The translations under genes were made by a program, and so were the position numbers. This document shows positions 20,975 to 27,093 of a stretch of DNA of 39,650 nt, piece after piece; within the stretch, counting starts at the first letter, position 1; every line of letters starts with the position of its first letter. Source of the stretch: a virus; IMG/VR virus record IMGVR_UViG_3300009320_000053, positions 1 through 39,650 of that record; one strand, 5' to 3'. Under the pieces are notes generated by a model. The model was not told the origin of the DNA, made no database searches, and worked only from the letters and a program-made list of their open reading frames with translations.

Positions 20975-21073
20975 AACCACCACGATTGACGCATTTGTTC
21001 TGTTCAGGAAACGAATGCCGCTGCCTATCGTGATGGTTATTACTAATTAAATGACATCCGCTTATCCTGAACA
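20975..21073 (-). ncRNA. Leader RNA with a large H-type pseudoknot
   Basis: Minus-strand helix A (21073-21053) pairs with A' (21019-21001): 9 bp, a 2-base bulge, then 10 bp with three G-U. Helix B (21038-21027, AACCATCACGAT) lies inside the A loop and pairs over all 12 bases with B' (20986-20975, one G-U) beyond A'. This is order A B A' B', a pseudoknot. B' is followed by TTTTAC and then the AAGGAG site of the 121-aa gene. Linkers are 14, 7 and 14 bases. It shares TAATA-CCA and AGCGGCA with the protease leader. Confidence 0.6.
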
Positions 21074-21083
21074 TATTAAGAGT

Positions 21084-21113
21084 ATTCTATCACACTTTCA
21101 GCGCATTTGTCAA
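21084..21113 (-). promoter_or_regulatory. Promoter of the pseudoknot leader
   Basis: TTGACA (21113-21108), an 18-base spacer and TAGAAT (21089-21084) with TGA as extended -10. The transcript should start about 21077, four bases before helix A. The -35 overlaps the stop of the upstream 34-aa frame. Confidence 0.7.
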
Positions 21114-21214
21114 TCATCTTTTATCTCAAGAATATTTTGGATCTTTCTTGCGGTATCGCCGTTGCAGCGAAAAGCCATATATTGACTGTCTGATAATATT
21201 TTAGGCCTGCCCAT
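21110..21214 (-). CDS. Hypothetical protein, 34 aa
   Basis: It begins MGRPKILSDSQYMAFRC and ends NILEIKDD. The GRPK start and short length resemble a truncated ribbon-helix-helix or AT-hook-like peptide. The ATG overlaps the upstream gene by 14 bases. Weak but plausible. Confidence 0.4.
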   Translation of the reverse strand: MGRPKILSDSQYMAFRCNGDTARKIQNILEIKDD

Positions 21215-21428
21215 CTTTGTCCTCTGCTATAAATACCCAAGTTCTCAGGACATAGATGGATCCTGGCTCGCCATACTTTTTCCGGAATAGTTTTACCGAG
21301 CAGTTAATAGCATGATCAGTTTCGCTCATTCCCTTTTCTTTTTGAATAGAGAAAAAGGGACCATTGTATAAATGCCATTCTGCCCTTCTTGGTAATTGAT
21401 TTATCAAAGTAATGTATTTTGGGTTCAT
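21201..21428 (-). CDS. Hypothetical protein, 75 aa
   Basis: The start is ATG 21428, overlapping the upstream stop (ATGA), with GGAG and GAGGG upstream. The longer frame to 21455 is less likely. It shows AEWHLYNGPFFSIQKEKGMSETD and a basic middle followed by SIYVLRTWVFIAED. It is probably a small alpha/beta protein. No family recognised. Confidence 0.6.
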   Translation of the reverse strand: MNPKYITLINQLPRRAEWHLYNGPFFSIQKEKGMSETDHAINCSVKLFRKKYGEPGSIYVLRTWVFIAEDKDGQA

Positions 21429-21601
21429 CCCTCGATCTCCTTGTAATGTTCCCAATAGGCTTTTTGGATGGCTTTTGTGGGAAGCGCAATATTTTTAATA
21501 CAGAAAGGCGTGCCGATTTCTATATCTTCATTCCCCATAATAAGTAGATTTCTTTCAACTTTAAGTTCTGCTAATCTATTCAACTTTTGTTTTGTGATCA
21601 T
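21425..21601 (-). CDS. Hypothetical protein, 58 aa
   Basis: The ATG at 21601 is preceded by AAGGAGGAAAC. The N-terminal half is a basic helix (ITKQKLNRLAELKVERNLLI), then GNEDIEIGTPFCIKN and an aromatic C-terminus. It is coupled to the next gene by ATGA. No family recognised. Confidence 0.6.
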   Translation of the reverse strand: MITKQKLNRLAELKVERNLLIMGNEDIEIGTPFCIKNIALPTKAIQKAYWEHYKEIEG

Positions 21602-21610
21602 GTTTCCTCC

Positions 21611-21874
21611 TTATTCAAAACAATGCACAACATATTTGTTTTCTAAAATCCACTTTAGATATTCCTTAAAATCTTTCTCGTAATGTTTCGTTGCTTTATA
21701 ACCAAAATCAAACACAATCTCATGATGGCATATTGGACATTCTAAAAGATTAGCAGTCCATATTTCATTCTCGACAGGCTCTCCTTCTTCATTTGGTCGG
21801 TATGTAATAACTCTAATGCCATATTTACTTGCACGATATATTGCTCCACATTTTGCACATATAGGCATTCTCAT
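21611..21874 (-). CDS. Zinc-ribbon protein, 87 aa
   Basis: Two Cys pairs (PICAKCG at the N-terminus, ECPICHHEI near residue 45) define a zinc ribbon, and a helical C-terminus with Tyr/Lys follows. The ATG overlaps the HNH gene stop as ATGA, so the two are translated together. Function unknown. Confidence 0.65.
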   Translation of the reverse strand: MRMPICAKCGAIYRASKYGIRVITYRPNEEGEPVENEIWTANLLECPICHHEIVFDFGYKATKHYEKDFKEYLKWILENKYVVHCFE

Positions 21875-22170
21875 TGCTCAATCTCCTGCGCCCTTCCAAC
21901 TCCCATACCGTTGTGAAATTCTCTATGATGTGCCGGACATAACCACCTCACTTTAAGAGGATGATCGTAGCTATCGTGATGCAGTTGAACATTTTGAGAT
22001 CCACATACTTCACAATTCTGCTTGATTAATTTCCCCGCCTTTACCGCATCATATGCCCTTTCTCTTGCTTTCAATCGATCTGGATACCGTTCTTTTTGGA
22101 TCAGTTTATACCTGTAATAATTCGTAGATATTCCACCTTTCCAATTTGGGTTAGCTGCTCCTTCTTGCAT
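21871..22170 (-). CDS. HNH endonuclease, 99 aa
   Basis: I place the start at ATG 22170, behind AGGAGGAACA. The longer frame runs into tandem repeats and is not credible. Features: NPNWKGGIS start, CEVCGS (first Cys pair), LHHDSYDHPLKVRWLCPAHHREFH (HNH core with second Cys and His residues). It is a complete small free-standing HNH of phage type, with possible roles in homing or DNA processing. Confidence 0.8.
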   Translation of the reverse strand: MQEGAANPNWKGGISTNYYRYKLIQKERYPDRLKARERAYDAVKAGKLIKQNCEVCGSQNVQLHHDSYDHPLKVRWLCPAHHREFHNGMGVGRAQEIEQ

Positions 22171-22180
22171 TGTTCCTCCT

Positions 22181-22274
22181 GTGAAACATTCGATATTATC
22201 GTGAAACATTCTGTGAAACATTCGATATTATCGTGAAACATTCTGTGAAACATTCGATATTATCGTGAAACATT
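22181..22274. repeat. 32-bp tandem repeat array with six direct GTGAAACATT motifs
   Basis: Three units begin at 22181, 22213 and 22245 (the last is 30 bases). Each is GTGAAACATT, CGATATTATC, GTGAAACATT, CT. The motif occurs six times in the same orientation, alternately 20 and 12 bases apart. The unit length is not a multiple of three, so it is not coding. The layout resembles iterons or an operator array. GTGAAACA is also the half-site of the bacterial parS centromere, though here in direct rather than inverted pairs. Confidence 0.85.
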
Positions 22275-22279
22275 TTATT

Positions 22280-22308
22280 GGGGGGAGCGTTGCCGTTTCA
22301 CTCCCCCC
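22280..22308 (-). terminator. GC-rich hairpin after the Bet gene
   Basis: GGGGGGAG pairs perfectly with CTCCCCCC around a 13-base loop, just downstream of the Bet gene on the minus strand. No U-tract follows (AATAAAA), so it would be a weak or atypical terminator, or an RNA-stabilising hairpin. The loop contains one more GTGAAAC, inverted relative to the array next door. Confidence 0.5.
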
Positions 22309-22322
22309 ATAGAAAAGGAGAA

Positions 22323-23294
22323 TTAAGAATCTAACAAATCTAATTGTCCTAATTCTTTCAATCTCGTTGTCAATATCTTTGAAGCTTCGGCAGGAACATA
22401 TTCATCTGGACTATATGCACCTCCTGAATCTTTGACTGGTTTGATCCATTCCAACAAAGCGATTATGTAATTGTCTGGAATATCCTTTGATGAACCATGC
22501 CCAGTTAGATATTGACAGACTTCTTTTCTTTTCATTTCGGTATCGCCAACGGCAAAACATGCTTCAATCATCCCAACCATCAGGCCAATCTGTGCCTTAG
22601 TCGCTTTTTTGCCTGTAAATTTGCTTGCCAAGGCGTCTATTTTGGCTTTTACTACTTCTGGGTTATATGGGCGTTCATTCTGCGCTTCTGGTTGATCTTC
22701 AACTATTTCAGCTTCGACCACTTCATTACTTGCCTGACCCATTTCACCAGGAGTATAAAGTCCTGATAGTTCCTGCGGAAATGCTTTTCTCAATGCAAGT
22801 GATTCTGCACACTTCGCCAACATTAACGCTGGCATTTTCCGCCACATTCCCATCAGTACAAACTCGCCGTCCTTTTTGTAGGTTTGTTTATATTGTTCCC
22901 ATGTAGCAACTGCCCATAAGGGTTCTGAAAAGTCTTTTCTTAATACTGCAACTTTTGCAGCTGCAGGATATTCAGCGGATAGCCAGACTTCTTTCCAATC
23001 GCCATTCAATCCGCACCAATAAGGCCCCAACTGTCCGGCATACTTATCAGTTCTTTCAGCTACTAATCGGAATCCGTCAATGCTGACTTGCACTCCCATG
23101 ACTTGCCGATTTTCCCTGCTATCCCACCGCTTGATAGCATAAATCTGTCTCGAGAATGGATCAAGTCCAGTGCGCTGCGCCTGCATGATGAATAACTTTA
23201 ATTCGTCATCGCTTGCACCTTTACAGATCGTTCTTTTAATAAGATCCTTCTGCTGTTTTGAATATTCATTAACTGTTGCTAATTCTTTTGTCAT
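22323..23294 (-). CDS. bet: Recombination protein Bet (RecT-family single-strand annealase)
   Basis: This protein of about 323 aa is predicted to anneal complementary single strands in phage recombination. The core matches Bet: [57 protein letters not shown], and [36 protein letters not shown] (about 150-190). The C-terminal third is an acidic linker plus a helical domain. No partner exonuclease is visible nearby. The start is ATG 23294, within AAGGAGGTAAGTG; a GTG three bases before is possible. Confidence 0.88.
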   Translation of the reverse strand: MTKELATVNEYSKQQKDLIKRTICKGASDDELKLFIMQAQRTGLDPFSRQIYAIKRWDSRENRQVMGVQVSIDGFRLVAERTDKYAGQLGPYWCGLNGDWKEVWLSAEYPAAAKVAVLRKDFSEPLWAVATWEQYKQTYKKDGEFVLMGMWRKMPALMLAKCAESLALRKAFPQELSGLYTPGEMGQASNEVVEAEIVEDQPEAQNERPYNPEVVKAKIDALASKFTGKKATKAQIGLMVGMIEACFAVGDTEMKRKEVCQYLTGHGSSKDIPDNYIIALLEWIKPVKDSGGAYSPDEYVPAEASKILTTRLKELGQLDLLDS

Positions 23295-23490
23295 CACTTA
23301 CCTCCTTTTTGTTAAAATCAATTTTCGTCAGCCCTACCTCATCCTTATATTTGTTTAGGGCAATTCGGATCACTTTTGCTCTTGGTTTTTTGTTAATCAC
23401 CTTCCACTTATTCAGGAACTCAATCTCTTTTAATCTTAGATTGACCGTTAGCTTTCCTGCAAACTCTTTCTTTGGACCAGGTCTTGTCAT
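23269..23490 (-). CDS. Ribbon-helix-helix protein, 73 aa
   Basis: [46 protein letters not shown] gives the strand-helix-helix pattern of small DNA-binding repressors, with a basic N-terminal arm. AAGGAGGCAGT precedes the ATG. The last 9 codons overlap the Bet start and carry its ribosome binding site. It could regulate the recombination operon. Confidence 0.7.
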   Translation of the reverse strand: MTRPGPKKEFAGKLTVNLRLKEIEFLNKWKVINKKPRAKVIRIALNKYKDEVGLTKIDFNKKEVSDDKRISNS

Positions 23491-23499
23491 ACTGCCTCC

Positions 23500-23724
23500 T
23501 TATAAGTCTATTCTCAAATCACAATCAGCGCAATATAAATATTCGCCACCTGATTGCCCGTAATCTTGATTAAAAAACTCGCGAAAATCATCATCGTAAA
23601 TTAAGTCTTTATTACATTTTGAGCATTTGTTCGTTTCCACAGCAAGCTCGATTTCAAGTTCTTCCAATTCTAACTCTAAATCCTCTATTGCCCCATCCCA
23701 TTCTTCCTTGAGCAGTACGTTCAT
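23500..23724 (-). CDS. Acidic helix plus zinc-ribbon protein, 74 aa
   Basis: The N-terminal half is a Glu/Leu coiled coil (DLELELEELEIELAVE); the C-terminal half has CSKCNKD and YCADCDLR, two Cys pairs of a zinc ribbon. The ATG overlaps the upstream stop (ATGA). Unknown function; early-gene location. Confidence 0.65.
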   Translation of the reverse strand: MNVLLKEEWDGAIEDLELELEELEIELAVETNKCSKCNKDLIYDDDFREFFNQDYGQSGGEYLYCADCDLRIDL

Positions 23725-24014
23725 CGCTTCCTCTCGATCTGATCCTCTGTTGATTCTGGGATTCCGAACCCTGGGCGTGAAACTGTTATCTTCGTATATG
23801 GATCATTCGGTGCTGAGAATACAGCTAAATAATCGCTATCAATAATCACACGCGGATAGAAATTTCTCTTTTCTGCCAAAGTCTGAGCAAATACAAGCGC
23901 ATGATATTCATTCTCAAATAGTGCTAATTGTTTGATAATTTTCTCTTGTGCTGTGTCTACCTGAAATCGTACTTCAAAATGATATGCTTTTCCTGAATAT
24001 TTGATCTTTGTCAT
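23721..24014 (-). CDS. Hypothetical protein, 97 aa
   Basis: The first about 55 residues (KAYHFEVRFQVDTAQEKIIK, ALVFAQTLAEKRNFYPRV) suggest a small alpha/beta fold; the C-terminus is basic. An AAGGAGGAAAC site and an extended -10 promoter (24030-24038) precede it. First gene of the Bet operon. No family recognised. Confidence 0.65.
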   Translation of the reverse strand: MTKIKYSGKAYHFEVRFQVDTAQEKIIKQLALFENEYHALVFAQTLAEKRNFYPRVIIDSDYLAVFSAPNDPYTKITVSRPGFGIPESTEDQIERKR

Positions 24015-24029
24015 GTTTCCTCCTTGATT

Positions 24030-24038
24030 ATTGTATCA
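24030..24038 (-). promoter_or_regulatory. Extended -10 promoter of the Bet operon
   Basis: TGA TACAAT on the minus strand, 16 bases before the 97-aa gene start. A TTAACA lies 15 bases upstream of the hexamer. The very short leader carries AAGGAGG. Confidence 0.55.
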
Positions 24039-24072
24039 TATATTATTGGTTGTTAATCTTAAAAAGTCTGAC

Positions 24073-24327
24073 CTATTTGACAACCCCGACTTCTTCCCAG
24101 TTCTTGATCAGTCCAATGTCGAAAGCGCGTGTTGCGTAAGTCAACGCGATCTCTTTCTTGTTTTCATCAAGAAGATTATGGATCGCTTCGTGAGCGTCGT
24201 CGCAAACTTCGAACGGTGCAACTTCGTGCCAAGAATCCTTTTCCGCTTCAACGAAATAAATATCGGTGGGGTTTTCTTCTGGATTCGGGGATGGTACTTT
24301 TCTAACTCTATGCTCTTTCATTTTCAT
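24073..24327 (-). CDS. Hypothetical acidic protein, 84 aa
   Basis: This is the first gene after the divergent promoter region. Two AAGGAG copies (AAAAAGGAGAAAAAGGAGAA) precede the ATG. It has DIYFVEAEKDSWHEVAPFEVCDDAHEAIHNLLDENKKEIAL, acidic overall. Early phage genes of this type often inhibit host proteins, but nothing specific can be said. No family recognised. Confidence 0.65.
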   Translation of the reverse strand: MKMKEHRVRKVPSPNPEENPTDIYFVEAEKDSWHEVAPFEVCDDAHEAIHNLLDENKKEIALTYATRAFDIGLIKNWEEVGVVK

Positions 24328-24355
24328 TTCTCCTTTTTCTCCTTTTTCTACTTAT

Positions 24356-24383
24356 ATCTTATCATATAATATAGGATAGTCAA
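24356..24383 (-). promoter_or_regulatory. Early promoter, minus strand
   Basis: TTGACT (24383-24378), a 16-base spacer and TAAGAT (24361-24356) with TGA as extended -10. It reads leftward into the 84-aa gene and the early region. About 80 bases away a promoter on the other strand drives the plus-strand RNA. AT-rich DNA with an inverted CTTAAT/ATTAAG lies between them. Confidence 0.65.
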
Positions 24384-24438
24384 GAGGCCAATCTTAACAA
24401 ACCACTTAATTTAAGATTAAGGAATTTTTCACTTTTAA

Positions 24439-24447
24439 TGCTATAAT
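24439..24447 (+). promoter_or_regulatory. Extended -10 promoter, plus strand
   Basis: TGC TATAAT, with no clear -35. This is the only convincing plus-strand promoter. It starts the small RNA at about 24454. GAACATG at 24448-24454 pairs with CATGTTC at 24478-24484, possibly as a DNA-level operator, because most of the first arm lies before the expected start. Confidence 0.6.
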
Positions 24448-24453
24448 GAACAT

Positions 24454-24565
24454 GATCATCGGAGGTATCAGCCTCCGCATGTTCCCTCCTTTGGGTGCGG
24501 TTCATTCATTAGCCGCACCCATCCGTTTAAATAGAAAAGGCCTCCTACCAGGGAGGCTTTTTTTT
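24454..24565 (+). ncRNA. Putative small RNA with anti-Shine-Dalgarno motif, about 112 nt
   Basis: From an extended -10 promoter the plus strand makes hairpin 1 (24460-24477, CGGAGG with CCTCCG). An unpaired linker follows, then hairpin 2 (24493-24520, GGGTGCGG with CCGCACCC), a short A-rich linker, and hairpin 3 (GCCTCC with GGAGGC) followed by eight T. The linker at 24485-24492 is CCUCCUUU, identical to the 3'-end core of 16S rRNA and complementary to AAAGGAGG sites. It may base-pair with ribosome binding sites of phage or host messages. The plus-strand frame through it crosses the terminator and is probably not translated. Confidence 0.65.
24539..24565. terminator. Bidirectional intrinsic terminator
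   Basis: GCCTCC and GGAGGC (24540-24557) are followed on the plus strand by TTTTTTTT. On the minus strand the same stem is followed by TTTTCTATTT. It therefore ends both the plus-strand small RNA and the leftward late/lysis transcript, whose last gene stops at 24581. Confidence 0.8.
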
Positions 24566-24580
24566 GTCTTTTACGTAATG

Positions 24581-24904
24581 TTACTTTTGAAATCTCTCAA
24601 AGAGACCGTGTGCGAAATTGGATCCTTTAGATAAAAGAAATCCAGTGATAACATACGCAACAGGCGCCCACGCGAATGGAATTTCTAACACTTCAAAAAT
24701 ATTTACCTTCGCGCCAAAAGCTAAAACTATCCCGACCACCATTGAAACAACAATATCTATTTCAACAGGTACTTCACGAGCATCGAGAATTTCTTCCAGT
24801 TTTGCATAAAGGGGCTTTAAGATTTCAACGAGAACACTAACTAGAGTTGCTAATGCTGAAAATGCCGCAACTCCTCCTGCTACCTCTACAACTGCACCTA
24901 GCAT
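24581..24904 (-). CDS. Holin-like membrane protein, 107 aa
   Basis: The start is ATG 24904, behind AAAGGAGG; the longer frame to 24928 would begin before that site. Three hydrophobic stretches are seen: about 5-30, 55-75 (VVSMVVGIVLAFGAK) and 83-97 (PFAWAPVAYVITGFLL). A charged tail follows. Size, topology and position next to the lysozyme and XhlA-like genes fit a holin. It is the last gene before the bidirectional terminator. Confidence 0.6.
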   Translation of the reverse strand: MLGAVVEVAGGVAAFSALATLVSVLVEILKPLYAKLEEILDAREVPVEIDIVVSMVVGIVLAFGAKVNIFEVLEIPFAWAPVAYVITGFLLSKGSNFAHGLFERFQK

Positions 24905-24920
24905 TTTTACCTCCTTTCGA

Positions 24921-25775
24921 CTAATCAATAGCCAAGGTTATTTCGTGCTTCAGTTCCTCATTATACCAATAAAATCTTAACCATGCTGCACCGCGCGGTC
25001 TTGGGGATTTTCCGCTTTCTACATGAAAGCCACCATAACCATCTCCATAGTCATCTGAGTATGTTCCCAGATTTAAGTATCTACAATTATACTGCTCAAT
25101 ATTTCCTTTAGCGTTCATGCGAATCTTTTTTATTGGAACATCCCACATGTCGTGTGAATGTCCCATAATAACAAAGTTAGCACTCTCAACATACATACCC
25201 ATCCGATTTGTTCTAATCACCCCCCTAGTTACTTCTGCTCTTCCTGAGCCAGCTCCATGAAAGTAATATAATCGTCTGCATATTCTTTGCTTACCACGTT
25301 TGAATTGAAATCTAACCCAGCCACCGTATCCGCCAAGTTGAATTTTCGCTCCCGGAACCTCATTCAATTTTCCAGTCAGCAAGCTCATCACATCAAGCGA
25401 ATTATGTTTCATAACTTTTTGATCATGATTGCCTCTTCCTAATAAGACAAATCGATCTGAATAAGGCTTTAATTGTTTATAAGCATCTGCAACAATCTCT
25501 CCAAGATAATTGTCTAGAAGATATTCCGGGCGGATGTTACTAAACTGTCTGCGCGGATCATATCTCCCTTCCATCATTGAGAAGAAGTCGCCAGTATCAA
25601 GTATGTGAGCATCCCTTTCTTTCGCCTGCTCTAAATGCTGGAACATTAATTTTCTATCACAATTAGGTGAATCCCAATGACGATCTGAGCTGAGTAAAAA
25701 CCACTTCTGCCAGCCCGCTTTAACGTCATCCATTTGCAAGGTAAGAACGTTCCTTGAGTTATGCGTAATCTCCAT
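24921..25775 (-). CDS. Calcineurin-like metallophosphoesterase, 284 aa
   Basis: The metal-binding blocks are in order: SSDRHWD (D-x-H, about 29), DTGDFF (GD, about 60), GRGNHD (about 114) and GHSHD (about 205). This is a complete two-metal phosphoesterase core. The substrate is unknown: nucleotides, nucleic acid or phosphodiester wall polymers. It is encoded between the XhlA-like and holin-like genes, which is an unusual spot and might mean a role in lysis or late DNA metabolism. Confidence 0.8.
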   Translation of the reverse strand: MEITHNSRNVLTLQMDDVKAGWQKWFLLSSDRHWDSPNCDRKLMFQHLEQAKERDAHILDTGDFFSMMEGRYDPRRQFSNIRPEYLLDNYLGEIVADAYKQLKPYSDRFVLLGRGNHDQKVMKHNSLDVMSLLTGKLNEVPGAKIQLGGYGGWVRFQFKRGKQRICRRLYYFHGAGSGRAEVTRGVIRTNRMGMYVESANFVIMGHSHDMWDVPIKKIRMNAKGNIEQYNCRYLNLGTYSDDYGDGYGGFHVESGKSPRPRGAAWLRFYWYNEELKHEITLAID

Positions 25776-25799
25776 GGTTTCCTTTCAGTTGTTAAGGTT

Positions 25800-26024
25800 C
25801 TATCTTATTACCAAAGCTATTAGTGATCCCAATACCGCCACAATAATCATGCCGACAAATCCGAAGGTTATCTGCTTCACTGGGCTAAACTCAACCTTAG
25901 TAACATACTCATTTTTAAGGGTGTCTTTAATTTCATCCATGCCGTCTTTAATATAGCCTATATCTTTGACTATCAACGCCACCGAAGTTGCTACCGTCAT
26001 TTTCTTTACTGGTTTATTGTCCAT
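25800..26024 (-). CDS. XhlA-like lysis accessory protein, 74 aa
   Basis: The N-terminal half is amphipathic helix (VALIVKDIGYIKDGMDEIKDTLK) and the C-terminus is one membrane helix (TFGFVGMIIVAVLGSLIALV). This is the layout of hemolysin XhlA-type proteins that assist holin/lysin release in phages of Gram-positive hosts. It sits directly after the lysozyme gene. Confidence 0.7.
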   Translation of the reverse strand: MDNKPVKKMTVATSVALIVKDIGYIKDGMDEIKDTLKNEYVTKVEFSPVKQITFGFVGMIIVAVLGSLIALVIR

Positions 26025-26050
26025 ATAATACTCCTTATTGCGCCCTCCAG

Positions 26051-26923
26051 CTATTGTTCCTTTATGTATTTCTCATCCGCTGAAACATAAACGATTCTTT
26101 CTGGTACTTTTATTGGTTGCCAGGTGATTCCGCTTGCAGCTTCATAAACCTTATCACCCGCCTTATCGTATAGCTCTCCTTTCCTAACAATAACAGAATG
26201 TGTCCTTGATTCAAACACTGGCTCGCTCCTTCCCCATAACTGATCAACTAAAATTAACACATCCTCTGTTGGTGTAGCCGGTGGTTGAGAACCTCCTTCC
26301 CCAAGATAATTTCTGAATGCCTGTTCATCACCGTTAAATCTATTCAGATCCATATAAGTAGAATCTCCGCCGTAAGCCCTGCAATCAGCTTTTGATGTAT
26401 ATTGCCAGAAAGTCCACGGCACTCCATCATTTGCCCAAACAGACGGCATCCTGGGGGCTGGTGCATTTGTATAGTTGGCCACCCACAACTCATAATTCAA
26501 AGCCCATAATTGGTTGTTGTGATTCGGTCTACCGTTCCAATATCCCTGAGAAGTGTAAATAATAGGTCTTATGCCTGAAAGCCTTTCCACCTCATTCAAG
26601 AATCTTTGTAGTTCATCGAATGTACAATTACCATGATAAGTAGTTGATTCAAAATCTGCGACTGGTGCGATTTCTCCAGGATCATTTTTCCAGCGATTGA
26701 CAAAACGCCTGGCCAATTCCTCCTGGTTCATCCCATGCAAAGGCCAACCATAAGCACCCCTGGCTATCCCAACTCTTTTAGATTCTCGCCAGTTTCGATC
26801 AAATTCCTTATCCTCATTGTAGCCAAACATTGCTCTTTCAAATGCAAATTTAACTCCCTGAGATTTAGCTTTATCCCAGTTGAATTTGCGATTGTGATGA
26901 CTGACATCTATACCATTATCCAT
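26051..26923 (-). CDS. GH25 lysozyme (endolysin), 290 aa
   Basis: This enzyme is predicted to cut the MurNAc-GlcNAc bond of peptidoglycan. GIDVSHHNRKFNWDKAK (start of the barrel, with Asp), GVKFAFERAMFG, a VADFES strand carrying catalytic Asp/Glu (about 88-93), IIYTSQGYW and WTFWQYTS are GH25 landmarks. After about residue 205 comes a PPATPTED linker and a roughly 75-residue C-terminal domain, probably wall-binding. There is no signal peptide, so release depends on a holin. Confidence 0.9.
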   Translation of the reverse strand: MDNGIDVSHHNRKFNWDKAKSQGVKFAFERAMFGYNEDKEFDRNWRESKRVGIARGAYGWPLHGMNQEELARRFVNRWKNDPGEIAPVADFESTTYHGNCTFDELQRFLNEVERLSGIRPIIYTSQGYWNGRPNHNNQLWALNYELWVANYTNAPAPRMPSVWANDGVPWTFWQYTSKADCRAYGGDSTYMDLNRFNGDEQAFRNYLGEGGSQPPATPTEDVLILVDQLWGRSEPVFESRTHSVIVRKGELYDKAGDKVYEAASGITWQPIKVPERIVYVSADEKYIKEQ

Positions 26924-27092
26924 TTTTATTTAATTCCTCTTTAACAATACGCCTTATTTTATTTTCTAATGATTCTGGTTCGGGTGGAGGTACAAAAGAC
27001 GCTTGCCGATCTCGAATTTCTTTAACTTCGACATTGGTCAATTCCACATATTTTTGCGTTTTATTTGTACAATCAATTACTATCTTTTTCAT
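26916..27092 (-). CDS. Hypothetical protein, 58 aa (lysis cassette)
   Basis: The ATG at 27092 follows the fibre gene stop directly, and the frame overlaps the lysozyme start by 8 bases. The sequence has YVELTNVEVKEIRDRQASF, a PPPEPE turn and a basic helix. It is like the small XkdX/tail-attached peptides often found before lysis genes. Function unknown. Confidence 0.6.
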   Translation of the reverse strand: MKKIVIDCTNKTQKYVELTNVEVKEIRDRQASFVPPPEPESLENKIRRIVKEELNKNG

Positions 27093-27093
27093 T

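Noticed and set aside
22171-22221. N-terminal extension of the HNH protein into the repeats
   Set aside because: The extension is repeat translation. ATG 22170 has AGGAGG at the right distance.
22181-22274. Tandem array as a CRISPR array or as coding sequence
   Set aside because: Repeats are contiguous without variable spacers, and the 32-bp unit shifts frame. No cas genes are present.
22181-22308. A true parS centromere
   Set aside because: Real parS has two half-sites in inverted contact. Here they are direct and 12 or 20 bases apart, and no ParB-like gene was found.
24446-24634. Plus-strand frame of 62 codons through the small RNA
   Set aside because: It runs across the hairpins and through the terminator. 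The GGAGG that could serve as binding site is paired in hairpin 1 and about 13 bases from the inner ATG.
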